NCBI GenBank assembly: GCA_002336975.1
Contig: DDFA01000099.1
Coordinates: 14,036 to 78,035 of the forward strand
DNA length: 64,000 nt
Origin: Phyllobacteriaceae bacterium UBA1940
GTDB taxonomy: Bacteria > Pseudomonadota > Alphaproteobacteria > Rhizobiales > Rhizobiaceae
Direction: 5' to 3'
Made by a program: the position numbers and the translations under genes. The notes below the pieces were generated by a model. It saw only the letters and a program-made list of their open reading frames with translations. It had not been told where the DNA came from and did not search any database. This document shows, piece by piece, positions 16,720-26,809 of the stretch (its first letter is position 1; each line of letters starts with the position of its first letter).

Positions 16720-16748
16720 CGCCGCCCGTCACGTCGCGACGGGCGGCG
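16720..16748 (+). promoter_or_regulatory. Intercistronic hairpin between bufA and bufB
   Basis: An 11-bp perfect stem, cgccgcccgtc (16720-16730) with gacgggcggcg (16738-16748), 7-nt loop and no T tract. It is placed to stabilise or partly terminate the precursor transcript so that peptide is made in excess over its modifying enzymes. That effect is inferred. Confidence 0.6.
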
Positions 16749-16772
16749 CACATCCCGATGGAGCGCCCCGCC

Positions 16773-17621
16773 ATGACCTCACTGCCCGCCCACGCCGGAC
16801 TCGGCCTCAAGCCCGAACATTACGGCGACATCATCGCCGGCCTGCCGTCGCTCGGCTTCTTCGAGATCCATGCCGAGAACTATATGGGATCGGGCGGCCC
16901 GCCGCATCACTATCTCGAGACGATCGCCGAACGCTATCCGATCTCGCTGCATGGCGTCGGACTGTCGATCGGCTCCGCCGGTCCGCTCGACAAGGCGCAT
17001 CTGGCGCGGCTGAAATCGCTCAACGTCCGCTATCGCCCTGCTTCCTTCTCCGAGCACCTCGCCTGGTCGACGCATGAAGGCGCGTTCTTCAGCGACCTGC
17101 TGCCGCTGCCCTACACGGCCGAAACGCTTGCCCGCGTTGCCGAACATGTCGACGAGGTGCAGCAGGCGCTCGGCCGTAACATGCTGCTGGAGAACCCGTC
17201 GACCTATGTGCTGTTCGAGGAAAGCACGATCGGCGAGATCGACTTTCTCGCCGAAGTCGCCCGCCTGACCGGATGCGGCCTGCTGCTCGACGTCAACAAT
17301 GTCATGGTGTCGGCGGTCAATCACCGCCTCGACCCTTACGCCTATGTCGACCGCTTTCCGCTCGATCTGGTCGGCGAGATCCACCTCGCCGGCTATGACG
17401 AAGCCTGGGACAGCGCCGGCGACCGGGTGCTGATCGACGCGCACGGTTCGAAGATCCTGGAAGACGTCATCGCGCTCTATCGCCACACGCTGGCGCTCTC
17501 GGGTCCGCTGCCCACCCTGGTCGAGTGGGACAACAACATTCCCGACTGGGCGACGCTCTACGGCGAGGCCGAGCGCGTCGAGCGCCTGCTCGCCGCGGCG
17601 GCGTCCAGCAAGGCAGCTTGA
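16773..17621 (+). CDS. bufB: MNIO (DUF692) multinuclear iron oxidase, bufferin maturase
   Basis: A 282-aa TIM-barrel protein of the DUF692 family. It is rich in conserved His/Glu/Asp ligands: H60 in LHGVGLSIG, E94/H95 in FSEHLAWS, E140 in LENPSTYV, D173 in LLDVNNV, H204 in GEIHLAGY, H224 in DAHG, and E251/D253 in VEWDNNIP. In characterised relatives two or three iron ions oxidise precursor Cys residues. The ATG at 16773 is preferred because ggag lies 9 bp before it; the ATG at 16758 has no RBS. It works with BufC on BufA in the cytoplasm. Confidence 0.92.
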   Translation: MTSLPAHAGLGLKPEHYGDIIAGLPSLGFFEIHAENYMGSGGPPHHYLETIAERYPISLHGVGLSIGSAGPLDKAHLARLKSLNVRYRPASFSEHLAWSTHEGAFFSDLLPLPYTAETLARVAEHVDEVQQALGRNMLLENPSTYVLFEESTIGEIDFLAEVARLTGCGLLLDVNNVMVSAVNHRLDPYAYVDRFPLDLVGEIHLAGYDEAWDSAGDRVLIDAHGSKILEDVIALYRHTLALSGPLPTLVEWDNNIPDWATLYGEAERVERLLAAAASSKAA

Positions 17622-17624
17622 GCA

Positions 17625-18389
17625 ATGCCAGCTGCCCGCATGCAGACAGAATTCTCGGCGGCGCTGTTTGACCCGCGCGGTATGCCCGCGGGGCTGACGA
17701 CGGCGCGGGGCGAAGCCGACCCGGCGCGCTTCGCCATCTATCGCAACAATGTCACGGTCGCGCTGATCAAGCCGCTGGAGGCGCGCTTTCCGGTCCTGCG
17801 CCGGCTGGTGGGCGACGCCTTCTTCCGGGCGATGGCGCGCGATTTCATCGCCGTCTCCCGGCCCGCCTCGCCGCTGATCATGGACTTTGGCGACGACCTG
17901 CCGGACTTTCTGCGTAGCTACCGTCCCGCCGCCAGCGTCGCTTATCTCGACGACGTCGCCGCTCTCGAAGCGGCATGGACACGCGCCTACCACGCTCGCG
18001 ACGCTGAACCGCTGGCCCTGGCCGAACTTGCAAAAATCCCTGTCGAGGACCTGCTGGCGAGGCCGCTGACGCCGCATCCGTCGGCCGCTCTGGTCGCCTC
18101 CGGTTTTCCGGTCGGCTCGATCTGGGCGGCGCACCAGCACGACGACGTGCGATCCGTCGCCGGATGGACGGCCGAGACCGTTCTGGTCGTGCGGCCGCAA
18201 TATGAGGTGCGCGTGCACATCGTGCCGCCGGCCGACGCGGCGTTTGCAGCCGGCCTGCTGCGCGGCAACCCCATCGGCGACGCGGCGCAGGCGAGCGCCT
18301 CCCCCGGTTTCGACGCCGGTGCGGCCCTCGCCGGACTTGTATCGCTCGGCGCGTTTGAAACCATCGGCAAGCAGGGAGCTGCGCCATGA
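17625..18389 (+). CDS. bufC: DUF2063-family partner protein of the MNIO enzyme
   Basis: A 254-aa protein. The N-terminal half (QTEFSAALFDP... FAIYRNNVTVALIKPLEARFPVLRRLVG) is the DUF2063/HvfC N-terminal domain with its YRNNV-L-A-FP pattern, followed by a C-terminal beta-rich domain. In related systems this protein presents the precursor's leader to the MNIO enzyme. It starts 3 bp after bufB and overlaps the next gene by 4 bp (ATGA), so stoichiometric co-expression is likely. A second in-frame ATG at 17640 is possible. Confidence 0.9.
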   Translation: MPAARMQTEFSAALFDPRGMPAGLTTARGEADPARFAIYRNNVTVALIKPLEARFPVLRRLVGDAFFRAMARDFIAVSRPASPLIMDFGDDLPDFLRSYRPAASVAYLDDVAALEAAWTRAYHARDAEPLALAELAKIPVEDLLARPLTPHPSAALVASGFPVGSIWAAHQHDDVRSVAGWTAETVLVVRPQYEVRVHIVPPADAAFAAGLLRGNPIGDAAQASASPGFDAGAALAGLVSLGAFETIGKQGAAP

Positions 18390-18865
18390 CCGCGATCCAT
18401 CAAACGTCGACCGCCCGCCACGGCCCGCTTGCCCGCGCGGGCTGGCTGCTGGCGGCCATTCCGCCGTCCATCCCGCTGCTGGCCTTGCGCGTGGCGCTCG
18501 CCGTGCCCTTCTTCAAATCCGGCCTGACCAAATGGGACGGTTTCCTGCAGCTCTCCGGCGGCGCGCAGTTTCTGTTCACGCAGGAGTTCAGGCTGCACAT
18601 TCTCGGCCAGCAATTCGCCTATCCGTTCCCGATCGCCATGGCCTATGCCGCCGGCATTGCCGAGATCGTGTTGCCCGCGCTGCTGGTGCTGGGGCTCGGC
18701 ACGCGCCTTGCGGCGCTCGGCCTGCTCGCGATGACGGCGATCATCCAGCTGACCGTGCCCGAAGGCTGGGCGAACTTTCACCTGCCCTGGGCGGCGATGG
18801 CGCTGACGCTGGCTGTTTTCGGCGGCGGCGCGCTGTCCGCCGGCCGGTTGTTCGACAGGCGGTGA
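18386..18865 (+). CDS. bufD: DoxX-family membrane protein of the bufferin operon
   Basis: A 159-aa protein with four predicted membrane helices and DoxX features (ALRVALAVPFFKSGLTKWDGF; AGIAEIVLPALLVLGLGTRLAALGLL). It is the last gene of the operon, translationally coupled to bufC. DoxX proteins accompany many MNIO-dependent operons; a role in quinone-linked electron transfer for the oxidase or in transport is suggested but unproven. It is convergent with ugpC. Confidence 0.88.
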   Translation: MTAIHQTSTARHGPLARAGWLLAAIPPSIPLLALRVALAVPFFKSGLTKWDGFLQLSGGAQFLFTQEFRLHILGQQFAYPFPIAMAYAAGIAEIVLPALLVLGLGTRLAALGLLAMTAIIQLTVPEGWANFHLPWAAMALTLAVFGGGALSAGRLFDRR

Positions 18866-18875
18866 GGCGTGAGCC

Positions 18876-19916
18876 TCAGCCGTCGATCCGCTTGCCGGCG
18901 CCGTCGAACCAGTGCAGCTTCTGCGCCACCGCGCCGACAGTCAGCCTGTCGCCCGTCTGGTGCGGCGAGCGTCCGTTGACGCGCACAACGACGCGCTGGC
19001 CGCCGGCCGCGCAATAGAGAAAACTCTCCGCCCCGACCGGCTCGACGCCGTCGACGGTCGCTTCAAGGTTCAGCGCTTCCGGCCGGTCCAGCACGACGTC
19101 CTCCGGCCTGAAGCCCAGCGTCGCCGCCCCGGCGGGAGCGCCGTGCGGAATGGCTGAACCGTCGCTCAGCCTGCCGTTCGCCACCGTCAACAGGTTCATC
19201 GGCGGCGCGCCGATGAACGACGCGACGAAGGTCGACGCCGGCTTCTCGTAGACGTCGAGCGGCTGGCCGGTCTGCTCGACCAGGCCATTGTTCAGCACCA
19301 CCAGCACATCCGCCAGGGTCATCGCCTCAAGCTGGTCGTGGGTCACATAGACCGAGGTGACGCCAAGCGACCGCTGCAGGCTCTTGATCTCGACCCGCAT
19401 CTGTCCCCGCAGCTTGGCGTCGAGGTTCGACAGCGGTTCGTCGAACAGGAAGACCTGCGGCTTACGCACGATCGCCCGGCCCATCGCCACGCGCTGCCGC
19501 TGGCCGCCGGACAATTGCCTCGGCCTGCGATCGAGGAAACCCTCGATCGCCAGGATGCGCGCGGCGTCCCTGACGCGGGCGTCGATCTCGTCCTTCGGCG
19601 TGCCGTGATTGCGCAGGCCATAGGCCATGTTGTCGTAGACGCTCATATGCGGGTAGAGCGCATAGTTCTGGAACACCATCGCGATGTCGCGCTCGGCCGG
19701 CCCGACTTCGTTGACGACCCTGCCGTCGAAGGAACACGTCCCCGACGAGATCGTCTCCAGCCCGGCGATCATGCGCAGCAGCGTGGACTTGCCACAGCCC
19801 GACGGCCCGACAAGCACGCACAGCGCCTTGTCGGGAATGGCGATCGACACGCCCTTCACCGCTTCCACGCCGCCGGGATAGACTTTCCGGACGTCATTCA
19901 GATCGACAGTCGCCAT
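18876..19916 (-). CDS. ugpC: sn-Glycerol-3-phosphate ABC transporter ATP-binding protein
   Basis: A 346-aa MalK-type ATPase: Walker [11 protein letters not shown]-loop [12 protein letters not shown], signature [14 protein letters not shown], Walker [14 protein letters not shown]-loop VTHDQLEA, then a C-terminal TOBE domain ([10 protein letters not shown]). Last gene of ugpB-A-E-C; it energises uptake of glycerol-3-phosphate and glycerophosphodiesters. MalK-type subunits are sometimes shared with other importers. Confidence 0.92.
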   Translation of the reverse strand: MATVDLNDVRKVYPGGVEAVKGVSIAIPDKALCVLVGPSGCGKSTLLRMIAGLETISSGTCSFDGRVVNEVGPAERDIAMVFQNYALYPHMSVYDNMAYGLRNHGTPKDEIDARVRDAARILAIEGFLDRRPRQLSGGQRQRVAMGRAIVRKPQVFLFDEPLSNLDAKLRGQMRVEIKSLQRSLGVTSVYVTHDQLEAMTLADVLVVLNNGLVEQTGQPLDVYEKPASTFVASFIGAPPMNLLTVANGRLSDGSAIPHGAPAGAATLGFRPEDVVLDRPEALNLEATVDGVEPVGAESFLYCAAGGQRVVVRVNGRSPHQTGDRLTVGAVAQKLHWFDGAGKRIDG

Positions 19917-19986
19917 TCACGTTCCTCATTGTTCGTCTGTCGTCGGTCATGAAAGGATCGCTTTCGACCGACGACCCACGACTGAC

Positions 19987-20835
19987 TCATTTTTCCGAAT
20001 CGACCAGGCCGCGCACGAACCAGCGCTGCATCGCCACCACCACCAGCACCGGCGGCAGGATCGCCAGCACGGACGTCACCATCACCAGATGCCACTCGGT
20101 GTCGGCGTCGGCGAACGACATCATCTTCCTCACCGCGATGACGATCGTGTTCATCTGGTTGTCATTGGTCACCAGCAGCGGCCACAGATACTGCGTCCAG
20201 CCGTAGATGAAGAGGATGACGAACAGCGCCGCGATATTAGTGCGGCTGAGCGGCAGCAGGATGTCCTTGAAAAACCGCCACGGGCCGGCCCCGTCGACCC
20301 GCGCCGCCTCGACCAGTTCGCCGGGGATGGTCATGAAGAACTGCCGGAACAGAAGCGTCGCCGTGGCCGACGCGATCAGCGGCACGATCAGCCCGAAATA
20401 GGTGTCGATCAGGCCGAGATCCACCATCACCTTGTAGGTCGGCAGGATGCGCACCTCGACCGGCAGCATCAGTGTGATGAAGATCAGCCAGAAAAACGCC
20501 ATGCGCAGCGGAAAGCGGAAGAACACGATCGCATAGGCCGACAGGATCGAGATGAAGATCTTGCCGATGGCGACGCCGAGCGCCACTACGGTGGTGTTGA
20601 GCAGCAGGGTCGACACCGGCACGCCGCCGATGCGCCCGACGCCGCCGAACAGCGCCTCACCATAATTTTTGAAGAAGTCCGGACCCGGCAGCAGCGGCAG
20701 CGGCGGCCGCAGGATTGTCTGCAGCGAATGGGTCGAGGCGACGAAGGTGTAGTAGATCGGGAACGCCACCACCAGGATGCCGAGGATCAGCACCGCATGG
20801 GCAATGTAGGTGCGGATGCGAGACGAACCGATCAT
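19987..20835 (-). CDS. ugpE: sn-Glycerol-3-phosphate ABC transporter permease UgpE
   Basis: A 282-aa MalG-type permease with six membrane helices. The EAA loop (GELVEAARVDGAGPWRFFKDILLPLS) contacts the ATPase. The start codon at 20835 follows an intergenic palindromic repeat that separates it from ugpA. Confidence 0.92.
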   Translation of the reverse strand: MIGSSRIRTYIAHAVLILGILVVAFPIYYTFVASTHSLQTILRPPLPLLPGPDFFKNYGEALFGGVGRIGGVPVSTLLLNTTVVALGVAIGKIFISILSAYAIVFFRFPLRMAFFWLIFITLMLPVEVRILPTYKVMVDLGLIDTYFGLIVPLIASATATLLFRQFFMTIPGELVEAARVDGAGPWRFFKDILLPLSRTNIAALFVILFIYGWTQYLWPLLVTNDNQMNTIVIAVRKMMSFADADTEWHLVMVTSVLAILPPVLVVVAMQRWFVRGLVDSEK

Positions 20836-20853
20836 GGCAGAGCCTTGTCACCT

Positions 20854-20888
20854 CTCCCTCCGAGGGAGCAGGTCGCGCCGAAGGCGCG
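20854..20888. repeat. Intergenic palindromic repeat between ugpA and ugpE
   Basis: Two hairpins: ctccct/agggag (20854-20868) and cgcgcc-gaa-ggcgcg (20874-20888). Same architecture as the repeat at 7119-7170. Inside an operon it may act as a processing or stability hairpin. Confidence 0.7.
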
Positions 20889-20937
20889 GGTGAGGGTGAA
20901 GGCGGGACCGGCGGCGCGAGGCTCTAGGATGTGCGCA

Positions 20938-21822
20938 TCAGCCATAATGCACCTTCTTCTCGACATAGCGGAACTGTACGGCGGTGAGCGCGATGACGAT
21001 GACCATCAGGATCACCGACTGCGCCGCCGACTCGCCGAGGATCAGATTGACGAAACCGTCATTGTAGACCTTGTAAACCAGGGTCTCGGTCGACTTGCCC
21101 GGCCCGCCGCCGGTCACCGCATGGATGATGCCGAACGTGTCGAAGAAGGCGTAGACCGTGTTGACGACGAGCAGGAAGAACGTCGTCGGCGCAAGCAGCG
21201 GGAAGACGATCGTCCAGAAGCGTTTGGTCTCCCCCGCGCCGTCGATCGCGGCCGCCTCGATCAGCGTTTTCGGGACCGCCTGCAAGCCGGCGACGAAGAA
21301 CAGGAAATTGTAGCTGATCTGCTTCCACGCCGCCGCCATCACCACCAGCACCATCGCCTGGTCGCCCTTCAGCAGCGGGTCCCATGCGACGCCCAGCTTG
21401 CGCAGTCCGATCGCAAGCGTGCCGATCGACGGGTTGAACATGAATAGCCACAGCATGCCGGCGATCGCCGGCGCCACCGCGTAGGGCCAGATCATCAGCG
21501 TGCGGTAGAAGCCGCGGCCGCGCACCACCCTGTCGGCCATCACCGCCAGCAGCAGCGCCACGCTCATCGCCAGCGCCGCGGTCGCGATCGAGAAGACCAG
21601 CGTCACCTGCAGCGAGTTGATGTAATTGGGGTCCGCCAGCACCTTGGAGAAATTCGCCATGCCGACGAACTGGGTTCGCAGCCCGAACGGGTCTTCCTTC
21701 AGCATCGACTGGTAGAGCGCCTGCGCCGCCGGCCAGTAGAAGAACACCAGCACGATGGCGAGCTGCGGCGCGACCAGCAGATAGGGCAGCACCTTGTTGG
21801 GAAAGACGACGCGTGGGGTCAT
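20938..21822 (-). CDS. ugpA: sn-Glycerol-3-phosphate ABC transporter permease UgpA
   Basis: A 294-aa MalF-type permease with six helices and an EAA loop ([26 protein letters not shown]). It pairs with UgpE to form the inner-membrane channel. The C-terminal [13 protein letters not shown] is typical of UgpA. It lies downstream of ugpB across a long repeat-rich spacer. Confidence 0.92.
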   Translation of the reverse strand: MTPRVVFPNKVLPYLLVAPQLAIVLVFFYWPAAQALYQSMLKEDPFGLRTQFVGMANFSKVLADPNYINSLQVTLVFSIATAALAMSVALLLAVMADRVVRGRGFYRTLMIWPYAVAPAIAGMLWLFMFNPSIGTLAIGLRKLGVAWDPLLKGDQAMVLVVMAAAWKQISYNFLFFVAGLQAVPKTLIEAAAIDGAGETKRFWTIVFPLLAPTTFFLLVVNTVYAFFDTFGIIHAVTGGGPGKSTETLVYKVYNDGFVNLILGESAAQSVILMVIVIALTAVQFRYVEKKVHYG

Positions 21823-21837
21823 ATGTGAGACCTTTAC

Positions 21838-21968
21838 CCTCCCCCTTGCGGGGAGGGTCGACGAGCAGTTGAAGCGAAGCGAAAATTGCGAGGCGGGGTG
21901 GGGGCAATATCTTCACCCCGCCCCGGCGCGAACGCGCCAGCCCTCCCGTCAACCGGGAGGGCTGGCCT
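21838..21968. repeat. Long compound palindromic repeat between ugpB and ugpA
   Basis: About 130 bp made of successive hairpins. They include accctcccc/ggggagggt near 21838-21858, ggcggggtg/caccccgcc around 21892-21922, ggcgcg-aa-cgcgcc near 21925-21938, and ccagccctcccg/cgggagggctgg up to about 21965. This type of mosaic element is common in Mesorhizobium. It may attenuate the transport genes relative to the abundant binding protein. Confidence 0.7.
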
Positions 21969-21972
21969 CGCG

Positions 21973-23271
21973 CTAGTTCACCGCCGCCTTGATCGCCGCA
22001 TTGCCGCGCGACACGACGTTGTCCATCGTCTGCTGGGCGTTCTGCGATCCCGCCAGCAGCTTCTCATACTCCTCGTTCATGATGTCGCGGACCTGCGGCA
22101 GGTTCGGCAGGCGCACGCCCTTCGAATTCTCCGTCGGGGCCTTGCCCATCATCTGCTTGATCGGGATTTCGCGCGCCGGGTTCTTGTCGTAGAAGCCGTC
22201 GGCCTTGGTCTTCTCATAGGCCGCCAGCGTCACCGGCAGATAGCCCGACACCTGGTGCAGGCGCGCCTGGATGTCGGTTTGCGACAGGAAATTAAAGAAC
22301 GCCGCAACGCCTTTGTATTCCTCGTCCGACTTGCCGCCGAATACCCACAGCGACGCACCGCCGGGGATCGTGTTCTGCGAGGCCGTGTCATAGGGTAGCA
22401 TGCCGGTGCCGTAGTTCATGCCCGACTTGACGATGTCGCCAAGCCCGCCCGACGACTCGGTCAGGATGCCGCATTCGCCCGCCAGGAAGATCTGCTTGGC
22501 TTCCGATGTGCGGCCGCCATATTTGAACGTGCCGTCCTTGGCCAGATCCGCCAGTTCCTGGAAATGCTTGACGAAGGGTTCCGAGTTGACCTTCAGCTCG
22601 ACATTCGGGCCGGCGATGCCGTTTTCCTGCGTGCCCCATTGGTAGTTGTTCCAAGCGGCGAAGTTTTCGGTGTGGATCCAGGTCAGCCAAGTCGAGGTGT
22701 AGCCGCAGGGCGCCGCGCCCGACGTCTTGATCTTCCTGGCTGCGTCCCACACCTCGGCCCAGGTCTTGGGCGGGTTGTCGACGTCGAGACCGGCCTTCTG
22801 GAACACGTCCTTGTTGTAATAGAGGATCGGCGAGGACGAGTTGTAGGGGAAGGACAGCATCGTGCCGTCCGGCTTCGAGTAATAGGCGACGATGCCCGGC
22901 AGGTACTGGCTCTTGTCGAACGGCTTGCCGCCCATCGACAGGATTTCCGCCACCGGCTTGATCGCGCCTTCGGCGGCCATCATCGTGCCGGTGCCGGCGT
23001 CGAACACCTGCATGATGTGCGGCGGCTGCTTGGCGCGGAACGCGGCGATGCCGGCGTTCAGCGTTTCCGGATAGGTGCCCTTGAACACCGGCGCGACCTT
23101 GTAGTCGCTCTGGCTGGCGTTGAATTCCTTGGCCAGCGTCTCGACGACTTCGTTGTTGGCGCCGGTCATGGCGTGCCACCAGGAGATTTCGGTGACGGCC
23201 AGCGCCGCGCCCGACGTGAGCGAAAGCGTCGTCAGTGCGGTGGCGAAAGCGAGGATATTTCGGGTGTGCAT
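21973..23271 (-). CDS. ugpB: sn-Glycerol-3-phosphate-binding periplasmic protein
   Basis: A 432-aa periplasmic binding protein with a signal peptide (RNILAFATALTTLSLTSGAALA). WWHAMTG, YKVAPVFKGTYPETL and AAFRAKQPPHIMQVFDAGTGTMMAA align with UgpB rather than sugar-binding relatives. The start at 23271 has gggaga as RBS; a start 17 codons upstream would spoil the signal peptide. A candidate half Pho box lies upstream, as expected for a phosphate-starvation operon. Confidence 0.92.
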   Translation of the reverse strand: MHTRNILAFATALTTLSLTSGAALAVTEISWWHAMTGANNEVVETLAKEFNASQSDYKVAPVFKGTYPETLNAGIAAFRAKQPPHIMQVFDAGTGTMMAAEGAIKPVAEILSMGGKPFDKSQYLPGIVAYYSKPDGTMLSFPYNSSSPILYYNKDVFQKAGLDVDNPPKTWAEVWDAARKIKTSGAAPCGYTSTWLTWIHTENFAAWNNYQWGTQENGIAGPNVELKVNSEPFVKHFQELADLAKDGTFKYGGRTSEAKQIFLAGECGILTESSGGLGDIVKSGMNYGTGMLPYDTASQNTIPGGASLWVFGGKSDEEYKGVAAFFNFLSQTDIQARLHQVSGYLPVTLAAYEKTKADGFYDKNPAREIPIKQMMGKAPTENSKGVRLPNLPQVRDIMNEEYEKLLAGSQNAQQTMDNVVSRGNAAIKAAVN

Positions 23272-23327
23272 TTTGATTGTTCTCCCGTAGGTGCCGGTTG
23301 TTTGCCGGTCGTATGTGGTCACGCCGT

Positions 23328-23345
23328 GTAACGTGCGGATGACAG
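23328..23345 (-). promoter_or_regulatory. Candidate Pho box upstream of ugpB
   Basis: On the minus strand CTGTCAT (23345-23339) is a perfect PhoB half-site. Eleven bases on, ACGTTAC keeps only three of seven positions. Placement about 60-70 bp before ugpB fits phosphate control, but the second half is weak. Confidence 0.35.
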
Positions 23346-23348
23346 CAT

Positions 23349-23378
23349 CGCCTTCGCCGGCTCACGCCGGCGAAGGCG
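23349..23378. repeat. 13-bp perfect hairpin downstream of GST gene
   Basis: cgccttcgccggc (23349-23361) and gccggcgaaggcg (23366-23378) pair perfectly around tcac. There is no T tract. It lies between the GST stop and ugpB and may be a repeat element or a factor-assisted terminator. Confidence 0.6.
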
Positions 23379-23408
23379 GCTGTCTCTCCAGGAGGACAAC
23401 TTAGAATA

Positions 23409-24023
23409 CTAATTTGTCGGCTGCCAGTCCATTCCTCGGAAGCCGTCGAGCAACCGCACCCGGTCGAGCCAGCCGGCGACATGCGGGAACGCGTTGAGGT
23501 CGTAACCGGCGAGACCGGCGTCCTGCGTGTAGGCAAAAAGCGCAACATCGGCGACGGACGGCGCGGCGCCCGCCAGCCACGGCGTCTTCGCCAGTTGCGT
23601 CTCCATCACGGCCAACGCCTTGTTGCCGGCTTCGAGCAGGCCGGCCATCCGCTCCGGCGTCGCCAGATGAGCGCGCTCCGGATAGACGATCAGCGAGCGG
23701 CGCACCGCGATGTTCGGCTCGTGGCTGTATTGCTCGAAGAACAGCCATTGGTGCACGACGGCGCGGTCGTGGGGGTCCGCCGGCACATAGCGCGTGCCTT
23801 CGCCCAGATAGAGCAGGATCGCGTTCGATTCGGCGATGAAGCGGCCGTCGTCGAGTTCGAGCAGCGGCACCTTGCCGATCGGGTTCTTGGCGAGATAGCC
23901 GGGCGTACGGGTGGTTCCGTCGCGCGAACTGGTTTCGACATGCTCGAACGGCCGGCCGAGCAAGGCCATCAGCAGGCGCGGCTTGTAGCAATTGCCGCTG
24001 TCGAGCATTCCGTAGATCCGCAT
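23409..24023 (-). CDS. Glutathione S-transferase family protein
   Basis: A 204-aa GST with an N-terminal thioredoxin-like domain (MRIYGMLDSGNCYKPRLLM; GKVPLLELDDGRFIAESNAI is the glutathione-binding loop with ES) and a helical C-terminal domain (LAGAAPSVADVALFAYT). The ATG at 24023 has gggagg upstream; longer frames are spurious. Beta/theta-like bacterial GST; substrate unknown. Confidence 0.9.
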   Translation of the reverse strand: MRIYGMLDSGNCYKPRLLMALLGRPFEHVETSSRDGTTRTPGYLAKNPIGKVPLLELDDGRFIAESNAILLYLGEGTRYVPADPHDRAVVHQWLFFEQYSHEPNIAVRRSLIVYPERAHLATPERMAGLLEAGNKALAVMETQLAKTPWLAGAAPSVADVALFAYTQDAGLAGYDLNAFPHVAGWLDRVRLLDGFRGMDWQPTN

Positions 24024-24126
24024 TGAAGTCCTCCCGCCTTGTCTTTGCGATGATGCGCAAAGTCGGGGCGACGGACCACCGATTTTTGTTGAAAGGTCGA
24101 TCAGCGCGACGAATGGATCGATGCGG

Positions 24127-25038
24127 TCAGAGGCTGCGGCGGCCGAAGGTTTTCGTCGGCATTGCATGGGGGTGGCCGATGCCGTCCGGCTGGCGCGGCT
24201 GGTGATGCGGCATCTGCGTCGCCTCGACCCGCCAGTCCCTGGCGAAACGCGTCGGCGCAAGCTGCGGGCGCTCGAGCGCAAACCCCTGGATCAGATCGAC
24301 GCCGGCCTTTTCGGCCAGTCCGAGTTGCGCGCCGTCCTCGATGCCTTCGAACACGGTGACGATGCCCATCTGCTTGAATTTCGAGACCATCGTCGTCAGC
24401 AGCCCGACGCCCGAACCGGTCCGCATCAGCTGCAGCGTCCAGCCGGCGTCGAACTTGACGATGTCGGGTCGCAACTCGTCGATCCGCCTGATGTCGGAAT
24501 CGTCAGACCCGTAATCGTCGACGGCGATCCTGAAGCCGCGATCGCGCAGTTCGGCGACGAACTCGAACAGCGCCGTCTCCGAAGAGGCCGGGTGCTCGAT
24601 CATCTCGCAGACGATGCGGCTATGGTCGATGCCGGCCTCGTGCAGCACCAGCCGCAGGTCGCGCAACGCCATCTGGGTCAACTGCCGGTCGACGAACACC
24701 GATGGATCGAAATTGATGAAGATCATCGCCGCCGGGTCGAGAAAGCGCCCCGCGTTCAGAAGATGCAATGTGCGCGCCAGCGTCTCGACATGCATCCGCT
24801 GGTCGGCTGGGATCCTGGCGAAGAACTCGGCCGGCGCCACCGCCTGTCTGTCGCGGCTCGGGCGCAGCAGGCCCTCGAAGGCGACCATTTTCAGCTTGCC
24901 GTCGGCAAAGCCGAAGATCGGCTGGAATGCGCTGCGCAGCATGAACAGGCTCCACACCCCGACAAATGTCCTGTCGGGCTGCTGGGAAATGTGGGCGAAC
25001 AGGTCGCCACGCATATTCGCTGCACCGGTTTCCATCAT
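24127..25038 (-). CDS. EAL-domain cyclic-di-GMP phosphodiesterase
   Basis: A 303-aa, essentially stand-alone EAL domain with no visible sensor or GGDEF part. The signature reads EGLLR instead of EALLR, which keeps the E-x-L-x-R pattern. The other metal and catalytic positions are present: N in FINFD, E in CEMIEH, DD in VDDYGSDDS, K in VKFDAGW, E in FEGIED, Q in IQGFALERP. It is probably an active hydrolase lowering c-di-GMP. The start at 25038 has a poor RBS and is uncertain. It is divergent from aspartate aminotransferase. Confidence 0.85.
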   Translation of the reverse strand: MMETGAANMRGDLFAHISQQPDRTFVGVWSLFMLRSAFQPIFGFADGKLKMVAFEGLLRPSRDRQAVAPAEFFARIPADQRMHVETLARTLHLLNAGRFLDPAAMIFINFDPSVFVDRQLTQMALRDLRLVLHEAGIDHSRIVCEMIEHPASSETALFEFVAELRDRGFRIAVDDYGSDDSDIRRIDELRPDIVKFDAGWTLQLMRTGSGVGLLTTMVSKFKQMGIVTVFEGIEDGAQLGLAEKAGVDLIQGFALERPQLAPTRFARDWRVEATQMPHHQPRQPDGIGHPHAMPTKTFGRRSL

Positions 25039-25107
25039 CGCCGAAACGATGCCGCAGAAGCTTTTAGACTTCGTTAAGACCTTGACGACTTGCGCCGGGG
25101 CCCCTGA

Positions 25108-26367
<1,260 letters not shown>

Positions 26368-26390
26368 ATTTCAGCGTCCGCGAATGCGCG

Positions 26391-26418
26391 AGGGGCGGCG
26401 CTTGCGCCGCCCCTTTCA
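26391..26418 (+). terminator. Intrinsic terminator after aatA
   Basis: A 10-bp stem aggggcggcg/cgccgcccct with loop cttg, then ttcaa. The U tract is short. Confidence 0.7.
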
Positions 26419-26537
26419 ATATGCGCCGCGCCGGCCGCAGGGCAGTCCCTGAAATGGCGGCCGCTGGCCTTGCCCGACAGCGTTGACAGCCAGGCCGCGC
26501 GGCACTATCGCCGCGCAGCGTTTCCGGAGCTTCGCGC

Positions 26538-26795
26538 ATGAATTTCAACATCGAACTGATCGGCGCGGCGGCGGCCGTCATCACCTCGCTGTGCTGGGTG
26601 CCGCAGATGGTGAAGATGTTCCGCGAACGCCAGGCCGCCGGCGTATCGCTGATCGCCAACCTCGCCTTTGCCTCCGGCGTCGCGCTGTGGCTGGTCTACG
26701 GCGTCCTGATCGGCTCCTGGCCGCTGATCGGCGCCAATGTGGTGACGCTCGCCTGCGCCCTGTCGATCATCGCGCTCAAACTGCGTTACGGCTGA
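26538..26795 (+). CDS. SemiSWEET-family PQ-loop sugar transporter
   Basis: An 85-aa protein with three membrane helices, the bacterial half-SWEET that dimerises into a sugar uniporter. The PQ-loop is in SLCWVPQMVKMFRERQAAGVSL. It has its own start at 26538. Its 3' end is convergent with the NIPSNAP pseudogene. Substrate unknown. Confidence 0.88.
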   Translation: MNFNIELIGAAAAVITSLCWVPQMVKMFRERQAAGVSLIANLAFASGVALWLVYGVLIGSWPLIGANVVTLACALSIIALKLRYG

Positions 26796-26809
26796 GCGCC
26801 GCGACGCAG

